A stretch of 11,439 nt of DNA from contig JADFOU010000008.1 of assembly GCA_022562655.1 (NCBI GenBank), positions 1 through 11,439 of the forward strand, given 5' to 3'. The position numbers were made by a program, and so were the translations under genes. Below the pieces are notes generated by a model, which saw nothing but the letters and a program-made list of their open reading frames with translations, had not been told where the DNA came from and did not search any database. The DNA is from a candidate division TA06 bacterium (GTDB lineage: Bacteria > Hydrothermota > DG-26 > E44-bin18 > JADFOU01). Every line of letters starts with the position of its first letter. Within the stretch, counting starts at the first letter, position 1. Shown here in pieces: positions 1 to 7,567 of this stretch.

Positions 1-1425
1 CTGGATAGAATCACCTTCAGCGATCCCCTCTTCGTCCCCCAAAAAACCTTCGACCTTCAGGTTCATCTCCAGCATCACGAAGGGGAAATTCACCCTGAAA
101 CAAGTTCAGGGTCGGAGTTCGGGACTCCGCACTCCACAGTCCAAATATCCCTTCACCTCTTTTTAGATGAAAGCCTCCGAGAAACCCGTGAGGTCTCCCT
201 TGAACCCGGAAAGAAACAAGTTGCCTCCTTTCCTCTCCAGTTTGACACGCCGGGTTATCATACAGGATACTTTCAGATCGAGGACGAGGCTCTGGAATTC
301 GATAATCGAAGATTCTTCTCTTTCTATATCCCGAAAAGATTGAAGGTTCTCATCGTAGAAGGCAAAGAAGATGAAGGGTTCTATGTGGAGCGAGCCTTAT
401 CCCCTTCTATGCAAATCGGTTCCATCTTCCTCCCGAAGGTAATCTCCCCTCAAGAATTGGACCAGGAGGACCTCAACCTTTACCAAGCCATTGGCCTCTT
501 CAACGTGAAAAGACTTTCCACCCCATCTCTTTCTCGTCTCTTAGATTATACCGATAGAGGGAGGGGACTCTTCATCGCCCTGGGGGAAGGGATGGATATC
601 CCATTTTACACTCAACCTCTCCTCCGTCTCTTCTCCATCCAGTTATCCCCTCCAGAAAGAACCCCCATCAACCGTTCCCAATTTCTCACACTCACAAACT
701 TAGATGTGAACCATCCTCTCCTTTCTGTCTTCCAGGATCCGAAGAAGGGAGACCTCACCCTCGTCAAGTTCTTTCGCCACCATCCTCTTGTAGAGAAAGA
801 AGGATCAAGGGTTCTCGCCCGTTTCACCAATGGCGACCCTGCCCTTTTGGGAGGAGAAAAGAGGGTCCTTCTCATGGCAGCCCCTCCCACCTTAGTCTGG
901 TCTGACCTCCCCTTAAAGGCCCTCTTCGTCCCCTTTTTCCATCGGATCTTTCGCTATCTCTCCCAAGGGGAGGAAAGGGATCTGGATCTCTTGGTGGGGG
1001 AACCCCTCAACTTTCCTCTGGATAGTCTTTCAGGATCGATCCGGGTCGAAACGCCTAATGGAGAGACCTTCTTCCTCGAGCCTTCATTTAGGGAGAAAGG
1101 AGAGAGACTCACTGTCCATTTTGATCAGACAGAGACCCCAGGACTCTATCATCTCCACTCCGGGGAGGAGGTCATCCTCTTCGCCGTCAATGGGGATTCG
1201 GAGGAATCGGATTTGAGTCGAATAGAAAGAGCGGAGATTGAAGAAGTTCTCGAATCCGCATTTGGCGGACATCTCGATTGGGTTGAAAAAGAAGCCCCCC
1301 TCCGTTCCTCTCTTTACGGTACCCGCCTCTCCACCGATCTCACCCGCCCCCTCCTTTTCCTCACCTTCCTTTTCCTCATTGCCGAGATGGCGATCGCCAG
1401 GAGATGGAAGGTCTCCTCCCAGTAG
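1..1425 (+). CDS. BatA-type membrane protein, C-terminal part (5' end outside window)
   Basis: The reading frame is open from base 1 to the TAG at 1423-1425 (474 visible residues), so the true start lies upstream; a TTG at 340 is internal, not a start. Visible residues about 1-112 look like a beta-sandwich ending in the family-typical 'DNRRFF' followed by 'RLKVLIVEG'. About 113-215 resemble the Rossmann-like glutamine-amidotransferase-like domain of this family (LIVEG; 'LLDYTDRGRGLFIALGEG', comparable to the usual GGGLLI-type strand and turn). One hydrophobic helix at about 449-466 precedes a basic tail (ARRWK), which fits a C-terminal anchor with the body in the periplasm. Proteins of this build normally start with a two-helix BatA (aerotolerance regulator) domain, missing here. 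The role is poorly defined; such genes usually sit with MoxR ATPase, DUF58 and von Willebrand proteins. A palindromic repeat interrupts the sandwich at residues about 31-43. Family call is from recognition, without a database search. Confidence 0.75.
   Translation: MDRITFSDPLFVPQKTFDLQVHLQHHEGEIHPETSSGSEFGTPHSTVQISLHLFLDESLRETREVSLEPGKKQVASFPLQFDTPGYHTGYFQIEDEALEFDNRRFFSFYIPKRLKVLIVEGKEDEGFYVERALSPSMQIGSIFLPKVISPQELDQEDLNLYQAIGLFNVKRLSTPSLSRLLDYTDRGRGLFIALGEGMDIPFYTQPLLRLFSIQLSPPERTPINRSQFLTLTNLDVNHPLLSVFQDPKKGDLTLVKFFRHHPLVEKEGSRVLARFTNGDPALLGGEKRVLLMAAPPTLVWSDLPLKALFVPFFHRIFRYLSQGEERDLDLLVGEPLNFPLDSLSGSIRVETPNGETFFLEPSFREKGERLTVHFDQTETPGLYHLHSGEEVILFAVNGDSEESDLSRIERAEIEEVLESAFGGHLDWVEKEAPLRSSLYGTRLSTDLTRPLLFLTFLFLIAEMAIARRWKVSSQ
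92..129. repeat. Double palindromic repeat inside the BatA-type gene
   Basis: Two perfect hairpins lie side by side. The first has arms ACCCTGAA (92-99) and TTCAGGGT (105-112) around ACAAG. The second has arms CGGAGT (113-118) and ACTCCG (124-129) around TCGGG. They are read in frame as about 13 residues (HPETSSGSEFGTP) in what looks like a loop between beta-strands. Similar CCTGAA...TTCAGG palindromes are, as I recall, common interspersed repeats in environmental bacterial genomes; I cannot check this here. Confidence 0.7.
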
Positions 1426-1456
1426 CAGATTTCATTGCAAAATTTAAAATGAACTC

Positions 1457-1481
1457 TTAGCAAGTTGCAATGCTAATTTTT
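1457..1481 (+). terminator. Weak intrinsic terminator after the BatA-type gene
   Basis: A stem TTAGCA (1457-1462) / TGCTAA (1471-1476) with an 8-nt loop is followed directly by TTTTT (1477-1481), 32 nt after the stop codon. The stem is short and only moderately GC-containing, so termination may be partial. Confidence 0.4.
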
Positions 1482-1523
1482 CAATGCTATATTGAATATG
1501 GATACCCCTTAGAAAATAACGCC

Positions 1524-1552
1524 TTGACAGAGACTTCCCCTTGGAATAAGAT
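1524..1552 (+). promoter_or_regulatory. Sigma-70-type promoter for the TPR gene cluster
   Basis: TTGACA at 1524-1529, a 17-bp spacer and TAAGAT at 1547-1552 (6/6 and 4/6 matches to the sigma-70 consensus). It lies in AT-rich DNA downstream of the weak terminator and upstream of the 1317-aa TPR gene. The predicted transcript start near 1559 gives a leader of about 240 nt. Confidence 0.65.
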
Positions 1553-1558
1553 GAAATT

Positions 1559-1799
1559 CGAAGTTCGGAAGTGAACAGTTGCTGTAACTTTTATAGAGTT
1601 CGATCAAGCGAACCCGACCAGAATCGGACAACTGCTTTCCTCTTCAGGAAGTCCCTTGGATGTGTTGTCCATTCTGATTCAAGAAGACGAAATCGAATCC
1701 GATCAGAAGGCTTGAGGCTTCGACTGAGCTCAGCCGAATGTCTGAATCAAGTTCCTACAATCATACAAGAAAAAAGTGTAATATAAATGTTACTCTCCG
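1559..1799 (+). other. Long, structured 5' leader of the TPR gene (with the rest of the 1426-1799 gap)
   Basis: No gene is visible between 1426 and 1799. The presumed untranslated leader holds several inverted repeats: GTTCG/CGAAC (1598-1602/1609-1613); a long imperfect pair in which CAGAATCGGACAAC (1619-1632) pairs with GTTGTCCATTCTG (1664-1676) with one bulge; a nested hairpin TTTCCT/AGGAAG with a CTTC tetraloop (1636-1641/1646-1651); and a 20-bp palindrome at 1719-1738. It matches no riboswitch or leader class I know. It may be a regulatory leader, or debris of interspersed repeats. Confidence 0.4.
1719..1738. repeat. Imperfect 20-bp palindrome TTCGACTGAGCTCAGCCGAA
   Basis: The core CTGAGCTCAG (1724-1733) is a perfect 10-bp palindrome, flanked by TTCG and CGAA with one A/C mismatch on each side of the core. 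It resembles the 'TTCGACT...AGTCGAA' class of short interspersed palindromes. It lies 60 bp before the TPR start codon. Confidence 0.55.
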
Positions 1800-4700
1800 A
1801 TGTTTGATTTTATCCCCCCCTCCAGTCCTGAAGAAGCACTGGACCGTGCGAGAAAACTCAATGCTCAGGGGAAGGTCGATCGCGCGATCAAAACCCTTGA
1901 GAAGAGTCTCAAAGGGACTCCAGAGGATTATGATCTCCTTCTGGAACTGGGAAGACTTTACTTTAAAAAAGGGGGAATGAAGGAGGCAGCCTCCCGCTTC
2001 AAACAGGCAGGTTCTCTCCTCCCCAAAGAGAGGGATCGGTGGATTGATTTCGTGGAGATCCTCCATTATGAGGGTGGGCAGCCGGCGGAGACAGGGACAC
2101 TCCTCTTAGAAGTCTATCTGGATTCGGAAGACTACGAGAATGGGGAGAAGATCTTGAGGGGTCTTCCCCCCAACCAGTTAGATGAGATCGTACAGCGATA
2201 TGTAGGGAAATTAAACGCCATCTACAGCCATAAATCCGCATCTGAACTCTCACAAAAGGACATCTCCCTCCATCACCTCCTTGCCATTCTCTATGAGCAG
2301 AGAGGAGAGGAGGAGAAGATGAAGGAGATACTCGATAAGGTCCTTCAGGCTTCTCCCCCAGAGATAGAGCGAATCTTAAAAACCTACAAAAGGATGGCAA
2401 CTTCCCAATACAGCAACCCCTTTCCCTTTTTTGCCTTGGGAGAACTCTATCTCCAAAGAAATCAGATAGAGGAGGCGGTTGAAGCCTTCCATCGGGTTTT
2501 GGAATTAGATGATAAGAAGCGAAGTGAGATCATTCAGAAAATTGAGACACTCCACAAGGAAGAGACCCCGGATCTGAAAACCCTCCACTATCTCTCTCAA
2601 CTCTACAGGGCGGAAGGGGAATTTGACCGAGCCATAGACCTTCTCCATCGCCTTCGAGTAGAGGGGATGGATCTGGAGGCGGTTGTGAGAGGGCTCCGAG
2701 AGATCCTCCGACTCCAAACCAAAAACGCAAAGGCTCGTTTTGAACTGGGAGAGACCTATCTACAGCAGGAACGGATTGGCCATGCTCTTGAGGAGTTCAC
2801 CCATTCCATCGAATTAGATCCTGAGAATGTGGATGAGGTGATGGAGCGGTATAGAGGAATCTTTGAGAAGGATCCCGGAAACCCCACCGCCCTCATCCAT
2901 TATGTGGACTTTTCCATCCAAAGAGAGGCGTGGGATGAAGTGATCTCCACATCAAACAAGAGTTTTGAAGCAAATCCTGGTCTTGCAGACGAAATCCTCC
3001 CCCGCCTCCAGCCCATACTTGTGAAATTCCAGAATGAACTTTTTGAAGGACCCAGAGTAAAATCTGAATTCTTAGAATCTAGAACCTTCAAATCCTATAT
3101 CCAAGGACTAGCCCTCATGGGTCGGGTCTATACGAAGAAGGGTAAAACGGAAGAGGCAGTCTTGGTCTATGACCACCTTTTGACCCTGAGATCCACAGTA
3201 GGGGCGACGGGGTCAGCCAAGGGTCAGGCGGGAAGAGCGGGGTCGTCCCTTCTCAAGGAGGTTCAGAAGGAGCTGGAGAAGATCGACCATCCAAAGGCCT
3301 TTCTTCTCCTGGGGACGGCACAGGTTGCATCTGGAGAGATCGAAAAGGGGCTAGCCCAATTTGCCAAGGTTCGATCAGAGTCTCCCGACCTTATCCCTGA
3401 GATCTTCTATGAACTGGATCAAATGATGAGAATAGAGGAGGGGAGAGCGGAGGATGTTCTTCGGGTCTATGAGGCCCTCAGTGAAGAGGTCGATCCATTC
3501 CTCATCAATTTTGTTCGAGGAGAAACCCTCTCCATTCTGGGAAAGGGGGATCTCGCTTTTGAGGCATACCAGAAGTGCCTTGAATTGGACCCTTCTAAAC
3601 GGAATGAAGTCAATGAAGCCCTGAGAAGACTCATCCAGAGGCAACCCAAACTCATCCCTGCCCATCTTCTCTTAGGAGATTCCTATTTAGAGATGGGGAA
3701 GGTGAAGGAGGCAACTCAGGCTTATGAAAAGGTCTCAGCCCTGGACCCCAACTCTTTTGAGAAGATCTTCAAGCGATACCGGGATGTACTTCAGCGTGAA
3801 CCGGAGAATTTTTCGATTCAAAAAGCCATCGTGGACGGTTTTTTCCACAAAGGAATGTATGGTCAAGTTCGGGAGGAGTGTGAATTGGGGATCTCTCTCT
3901 TCCCCAAGGAAGGATTCTTCTACCTCCGGATGGGCGAAGCCCTCTCCCAAGAAGGGCAGTTGAAAGAGGCAATCCCCCATCTTCTCCGGACTGTCCAGTT
4001 GGACAAAAATCTACTCCAATCGGCAGGGGATGAACTGAAACGGATTGTCTCCATCGACTCAACCCTGATAGAAGGGCAGTTAGCTCTGGGAAATCTCTCC
4101 ATCCTTCTGGGTCGCTTCGACGAGGCCTGTCACCAGTTTCAGGAGATTGCCCGTCACTCTCCGGAAAGGCGAGATAAAGCCATCCAGGGATTGAAAAAGG
4201 TGATTGAGGAGAACCGAACCTATGGAAAGGCGTATTATGCATTAGGAGAACACTATCTCCGGAAGGGAAGCATTGAAGAAGGACTCTCCTATTTCCAAAA
4301 GGGAATGGAGGTCACCCCGACACTCGTGGACCCCATCCTCCAAGAATTGAAGGATCGGACAGATGCGGAGATTGATCTCCTCCGCGGTAAATGTTATCTT
4401 CATAAAGGTCTATTTCCCCTTGCCTCAGAAAACTTTCTCCAAGCCCTCTCCAAAAAAAAGGAACTCAGGCAAGAAGTGATCCATGGTCTCTTTTTGATCA
4501 CCCAATCCGATCATGAAGATCTCTCCGCTCAGTATGCCCTCTCCAAGATCTATCGAACGGAGGGGAATTTAGTGGAAGCCAGCAAGATCCTCTCCCAGAT
4601 CGCCAAACGAGAAGAAGAGGTGGAGAAGGTAATGGGTGAACTCCGAGAGATCCACGCCCTGGATCCCTCAAATGGGAAGGTCCTCTACCTCCTCGGAATC

Positions 4701-5753
4701 CTCTCTCTCCGGAAGGGAGAAGTAGAGGAAGCGGTTCAACACTATGAAGAGGTTCTCAAGGTTCAACCTCAACAACTGGATCAGGTGATCATGGCTCTTC
4801 GAAAGGCATCAAAAACCAATCACCCCAATGCGATCCATTCCCTTGCCAAGGTTCTGATGAGAAAGGGAGAGATCCAGGAGGCTGTGGGTTGGATTGGAAA
4901 ATTAGTGGAGATGAAAAACGGGTGGATCGAAGAGGGGATTCAGACCCTTAAGCAGCTTCTGACCCAGACCCATTCTCCGGAAGGGGCTCTCCTCTTGGGG
5001 AAACTCTTTCTTGAGAAGGGAGATGAGAAGGAGGCAAGAGACACCTTTGCCTCCGGTCTACGGACCTCCAATACTCCAGACCTCCAAATGGATCTTCTCC
5101 TCTTCCTCTCCAGATCCCTGTCTAAACTGGGATTTGAAGACCAGGCAGAGGAGCGATTCAATTCAGCCTTAAAGGTAGGGAGTGAGCGGAAAGAGGTCTA
5201 TCATCGCCTGACCCAAATTGGACAATGGGAGCGGTGGGTAGAGATTCGAAAAATAGAGGAAAGGATTAAGCAGATCCACAGGATTCCATCCGAGCAATCC
5301 GCTGAATCCGCTGAAGACCTCCTCTTTCGAAAGGTTGGACTCTATCGAGAACTGGGGGAGGTGGACAGGGCGATGGCGGAACTGAATCGAATCGGAAAGA
5401 TGAATGTGCCCGATTCGGGCGAATTCCGAACTCCATATCTGAAAGAGCTCGCCCTCTGTCATCTCCAAAAAGGGGATCTCCTCACAGCCTGTGAACTCCT
5501 CCGTGAGATCCCTATCTCGAACTCCCCTATATCTTCTGAAGAGAAAGAGATTCTGGACCTGCAGGCAAGATGTTACGAGAGGATGGGGGATTTGACCCTT
5601 GCTCTTGCCGCCCTGAAGAGGATCGCCCGAGAGGATCGGGAATACCGAAAGATCTCTCAACGGATTCCCTGGCTCACAGCCCTACTTGCCTTTGAAAAGC
5701 TTGAAAGCAGACCCAGGGTTCTCTCTGGAGTTTCAAACTTATCAACGGATTAA
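1800..5753 (+). CDS. Giant tetratricopeptide-repeat protein, 1317 aa
   Basis: This is a soluble, all-helical protein with no signal peptide or membrane helix, so it is probably cytosolic; TPR proteins act as binding scaffolds. Two ordinary TPRs lie at about residues 11-75. From about 157 to 1090 the repeat is longer: each unit of 51-54 residues has the TPR pair ('LGE.YL...IEEA...F...LELDP') plus a third helix of the type 'DEVMERYRGIFEKDPGN'. I count roughly 15 such units. Canonical TPRs return after about 1090. Three stretches look inserted: a Gly/Ala-rich loop (about 465-485), 'QSAESAED' from 1166 and 'PDSGEFRT' at 1204-1211; the last two match DNA repeats. ATG 1800 is the first start after an in-frame TAA at 1779, but there is no Shine-Dalgarno sequence. 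It probably heads an operon with the next two genes. Exact function and partner are unknown. Confidence 0.9.
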   Translation: MFDFIPPSSPEEALDRARKLNAQGKVDRAIKTLEKSLKGTPEDYDLLLELGRLYFKKGGMKEAASRFKQAGSLLPKERDRWIDFVEILHYEGGQPAETGTLLLEVYLDSEDYENGEKILRGLPPNQLDEIVQRYVGKLNAIYSHKSASELSQKDISLHHLLAILYEQRGEEEKMKEILDKVLQASPPEIERILKTYKRMATSQYSNPFPFFALGELYLQRNQIEEAVEAFHRVLELDDKKRSEIIQKIETLHKEETPDLKTLHYLSQLYRAEGEFDRAIDLLHRLRVEGMDLEAVVRGLREILRLQTKNAKARFELGETYLQQERIGHALEEFTHSIELDPENVDEVMERYRGIFEKDPGNPTALIHYVDFSIQREAWDEVISTSNKSFEANPGLADEILPRLQPILVKFQNELFEGPRVKSEFLESRTFKSYIQGLALMGRVYTKKGKTEEAVLVYDHLLTLRSTVGATGSAKGQAGRAGSSLLKEVQKELEKIDHPKAFLLLGTAQVASGEIEKGLAQFAKVRSESPDLIPEIFYELDQMMRIEEGRAEDVLRVYEALSEEVDPFLINFVRGETLSILGKGDLAFEAYQKCLELDPSKRNEVNEALRRLIQRQPKLIPAHLLLGDSYLEMGKVKEATQAYEKVSALDPNSFEKIFKRYRDVLQREPENFSIQKAIVDGFFHKGMYGQVREECELGISLFPKEGFFYLRMGEALSQEGQLKEAIPHLLRTVQLDKNLLQSAGDELKRIVSIDSTLIEGQLALGNLSILLGRFDEACHQFQEIARHSPERRDKAIQGLKKVIEENRTYGKAYYALGEHYLRKGSIEEGLSYFQKGMEVTPTLVDPILQELKDRTDAEIDLLRGKCYLHKGLFPLASENFLQALSKKKELRQEVIHGLFLITQSDHEDLSAQYALSKIYRTEGNLVEASKILSQIAKREEEVEKVMGELREIHALDPSNGKVLYLLGILSLRKGEVEEAVQHYEEVLKVQPQQLDQVIMALRKASKTNHPNAIHSLAKVLMRKGEIQEAVGWIGKLVEMKNGWIEEGIQTLKQLLTQTHSPEGALLLGKLFLEKGDEKEARDTFASGLRTSNTPDLQMDLLLFLSRSLSKLGFEDQAEERFNSALKVGSERKEVYHRLTQIGQWERWVEIRKIEERIKQIHRIPSEQSAESAEDLLFRKVGLYRELGEVDRAMAELNRIGKMNVPDSGEFRTPYLKELALCHLQKGDLLTACELLREIPISNSPISSEEKEILDLQARCYERMGDLTLALAALKRIAREDREYRKISQRIPWLTALLAFEKLESRPRVLSGVSNLSTD
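5296..5314. repeat. Tandem repeat AATCCGCTGAATCCGCTGA inside the TPR gene
   Basis: Two near-identical 9-bp units, (C/G)AATCCGCT, are translated as the duplicated tripeptide S-A-E between helices. The same sequence in opposite orientation occurs at 5746-5760, at the end of the same gene, with 14 of 15 matches. Confidence 0.6.
5408..5420. repeat. Palindrome GCCCGATTCGGGC inside the TPR gene
   Basis: A perfect stem GCCCG/CGGGC with loop ATT, read in frame as part of 'VPDSGEF'. The identical 13-mer recurs at 10699-10711 as the tip of a terminator, and a variant is at 7065-7077. It is followed by GAATTCCGAACTCC, which resembles the hairpin sequence at 113-129. Confidence 0.6.
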
Positions 5754-5771
5754 GCGGATTGAATCCGCTGA
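5746..5771. repeat. Repeat and hairpin across the TPR-gene stop codon
   Basis: CGGATTAAGCGGATT (5746-5760) is the inverse of the tandem repeat at 5296, and GAATCCGCTGA (5761-5771) is a direct copy of part of it. Together they form a 7-bp hairpin, AGCGGAT (5753-5759) / ATCCGCT (5763-5769), with loop TGA. The TAA stop (5751-5753) lies inside the repeat, and two more in-frame TGA codons follow (5760, 5769). The hairpin sits 8 nt before the next start codon. Confidence 0.6.
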
Positions 5772-5777
5772 CCAAAC

Positions 5778-6803
5778 ATGGCAAACGAAGAGATCCAAAA
5801 ACCTCCATCAGGGGAGGATCGCCTCGAACAGCTGGTCAAAACCCTTATTTCTGCCCAGAAGGAGGGGCGGGAAGGATTTTTGAAGATTGGTGAGGGGATT
5901 CATGCCCTTTATTTGGAGACAAAAACCTCTGGGAAAAAGAGACAGGCCCTTCTCCAAGAGAATCAAGAGCATCTCCTCAAAGCCCTTTTTCAACTTCATC
6001 AGGGTCTCTCTAACCTCAATAAAGAGGAGGAGAAATCCAGAGGAACCCTTGAAAACCTCCAAGCCTCCCTTGAGCGGTTTGGGAAGCAGGTAAGCGAGCG
6101 GATGGGCGAGATCGCCCTCATCTTGACCGAGTTTTCCAAGAGAGAGGAGGGGTTGAGGAAAAACATGGATGAGCAACTCACTTCCACTCTAAAAACATTG
6201 GAAAAGTTTACAAACCTGGAAATGGAAAGGAATGAGAAGATCGACCAGATCTCCCAAGCATTTCTTAAATCCCATCGGGAGATCACCACCTTTTTGGAGG
6301 AGGAGCGAAAGAAAAGGGAAGAGGATAGGGAGAGGGAGAGAATTAGACTTGCAAAGGAGGAGAATGACAGAGGGGTTGCCCATTATTATCGAAGGAGTTT
6401 TGATGCGGCTCGACGCTCCTTTGAAGAAGCCACTCACCTCGACCCGAATCTCGTTGAAGGTGTGAATAATCTTGCCCTCACACTGACGGAATTGGGCGAG
6501 ATGGATGCGGCCCAGGAGAATTTCAAGAAGATCCTGGATAAGAGACCGGACTTCTTCGAAGCCTATAACAATTTAGGACTTCTCCACTACCGAGGAAAGA
6601 ACTATCAGGAAGCGATAGACTATTTTCAGGAGGCCCTCAAGAGGAGTGGGAATTTTGCCGCTGCTTATGTCAATTTGGGGAACGCCCAATATCAATTAGA
6701 GCATTTTGATGAAGCGACGAAGTGTTGGGAAAAGGCCATGGAGATTGACCCGGGAAATGAGGAGGCGAAACGGGCCATCAGTATCTTTAAGAAAAGCGGT
6801 TAA
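5778..6803 (+). CDS. Coiled-coil and TPR protein, 341 aa
   Basis: Residues 1-80 are helical and charged. About 85-195 form a long, very Glu/Lys/Arg-rich coiled coil ending in 'EEERKKREEDRERERIR'. Four canonical 34-residue TPRs follow at about 194-225, 228-259, 262-293 and 296-329; the motifs 'AYNNLGLLHYRGKNYQEAIDYF' and 'AAAYVNLGNAQYQ' are clear (the first is split here only by its helix turn). No signal peptide or membrane helix is seen, so a cytosolic adaptor that self-associates through the coil and binds partners through the TPRs is likely. It lies 24 bp after the giant TPR gene and in the same reading frame, separated by three in-frame stops. There is no Shine-Dalgarno sequence before ATG 5778; a hairpin ends 8 nt upstream, so reinitiation by ribosomes leaving the previous gene is possible. 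Specific function unknown. Confidence 0.85.
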   Translation: MANEEIQKPPSGEDRLEQLVKTLISAQKEGREGFLKIGEGIHALYLETKTSGKKRQALLQENQEHLLKALFQLHQGLSNLNKEEEKSRGTLENLQASLERFGKQVSERMGEIALILTEFSKREEGLRKNMDEQLTSTLKTLEKFTNLEMERNEKIDQISQAFLKSHREITTFLEEERKKREEDRERERIRLAKEENDRGVAHYYRRSFDAARRSFEEATHLDPNLVEGVNNLALTLTELGEMDAAQENFKKILDKRPDFFEAYNNLGLLHYRGKNYQEAIDYFQEALKRSGNFAAAYVNLGNAQYQLEHFDEATKCWEKAMEIDPGNEEAKRAISIFKKSG

Positions 6804-6841
6804 ATGGGTTTCTCCTACATGTCGGGTGACTGGAGGTTTTC

Positions 6842-7375
6842 ATGGATGAGTTCATCAAAAAGTTGAAAAGTCTGCGAGAAAAAATAAGGGAGGAATCCCC
6901 TCTCCAACCGTTTCTTCCCTCCGAATCAACTCCTCCAGAAGAGACAGAACCTGAACCCATACCGGGCATGGAGGTTACTCATTTTGGACCGGAATCATCT
7001 GTAGATAAAGAATCGAATCCACCTCAGGCGGATGCAAGCCCAACCACTCTACCCGTTTCGGACATGCCCGAGCCGGGCCAGACCGACTCGGGCCTACTTG
7101 AGCCGGGCGGCCAGACCTCAGAAGAGCCCGAGGGGGGAAGTCCACTCGATAACCTAGGCGATCGGGAGATTGATTTATCTGCTTTAGGCGGATTTGGCTC
7201 GCTCCCTTCTGAATCCAATTTAGGCAAAGCCCCCTCAGAACTGACCCAATCGGAATTGGATTCAGAGAAAGAGGAAAAAAGAGATCACGAACAACGCATC
7301 AGAGCCCTTTTAGAAAAGGGGTTATACGACCAGGCAATTGAGGAGATTCAGAAGTTTCAAAAGGAGAAACGCTGA
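6842..7375 (+). CDS. Acidic, disordered protein with C-terminal TPR-like hairpin, 177 aa
   Basis: A good Shine-Dalgarno GGAGG (6832-6836) lies 5 nt before ATG 6842, 38 bp after the preceding TPR gene, so this is probably the third gene of the operon. Residues 1-18 form a short basic helix (KKLKSLREKIRE). About 19-145 are Pro/Glu/Ser/Gly-rich and surely disordered. The last 30 residues form a charged helical hairpin, 'RALLEKGLYDQAIEEIQKF', that looks like a half-TPR. Residues about 74-97 (PEPG...PEGG) come from a GC-rich repeated DNA segment. No membrane helix or signal peptide. I recognise no family; the layout suggests a flexible tether whose tail docks on the neighbouring TPR proteins, which is inference. 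It is followed by a T-rich stretch but no strong terminator. Confidence 0.75.
   Translation: MDEFIKKLKSLREKIREESPLQPFLPSESTPPEETEPEPIPGMEVTHFGPESSVDKESNPPQADASPTTLPVSDMPEPGQTDSGLLEPGGQTSEEPEGGSPLDNLGDREIDLSALGGFGSLPSESNLGKAPSELTQSELDSEKEEKRDHEQRIRALLEKGLYDQAIEEIQKFQKEKR
7065..7135. repeat. GC-rich palindromic repeat cluster inside the acidic-protein gene
   Basis: GCCCGAGCCGGGC (7065-7077) is a variant of the 13-mer at 5408 and 10699. CCCGAG (7066-7071) can also pair with CTCGGG (7087-7092). A second GAGCCGGGC lies near 7100 and a further GCCCGAGG near 7126. The stretch is clearly more GC-rich than the surrounding gene and is translated as a Pro/Gly/Glu-rich linker. Confidence 0.55.
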
Positions 7376-7484
7376 ATTTCCAATAAACCTCCTGGAAGAT
7401 TTCCCTTGATCTCTTTTCTTTCTTTCCCCTATCCAAAATTTTTGCTCAAATCCATCCAAGCCCATAAGGAGTTTTTAAAAAGAG

Positions 7485-7513
7485 TTGACAAACCTCCTAC
7501 GATTATGTTTATC
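7485..7513 (+). promoter_or_regulatory. Promoter for the secreted propeller gene
   Basis: A perfect TTGACA (7485-7490) follows an A/T-rich TTTTTAAAAA tract that could be an UP element. At a 17-bp spacing the -10 is TTTATC (7508-7513), only 3/6; TATCTA at 7510 is an alternative. The gene starts at 7568, giving a leader of about 50 nt. Confidence 0.5.
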
Positions 7514-7567
7514 TAAACTGAGTGGAGAAGGACTGACGACCTTTTCCAGTAAATCAAGGAGGGAAAC

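Noticed and set aside
1571..1786. 71-codon ORF in the leader before the TPR gene
   Set aside because: No ribosome-binding site, Arg/Ser-rich translation across palindromes; more likely non-coding leader.
3769..4242. 157-codon minus-strand ORF inside the giant TPR gene
   Set aside because: Low-complexity, Pro/Ser/Arg-rich translation opposite a clear TPR gene; an antisense shadow. The same holds for minus ORFs at 1999-2400, 5169-5660 and 5808-6176.
5751..5777. Stop-codon readthrough joining the two in-frame TPR genes
   Set aside because: Three in-frame stops (TAA 5751, TGA 5760, TGA 5769) lie between them and I see no selenocysteine-type element; separate translation is simpler.
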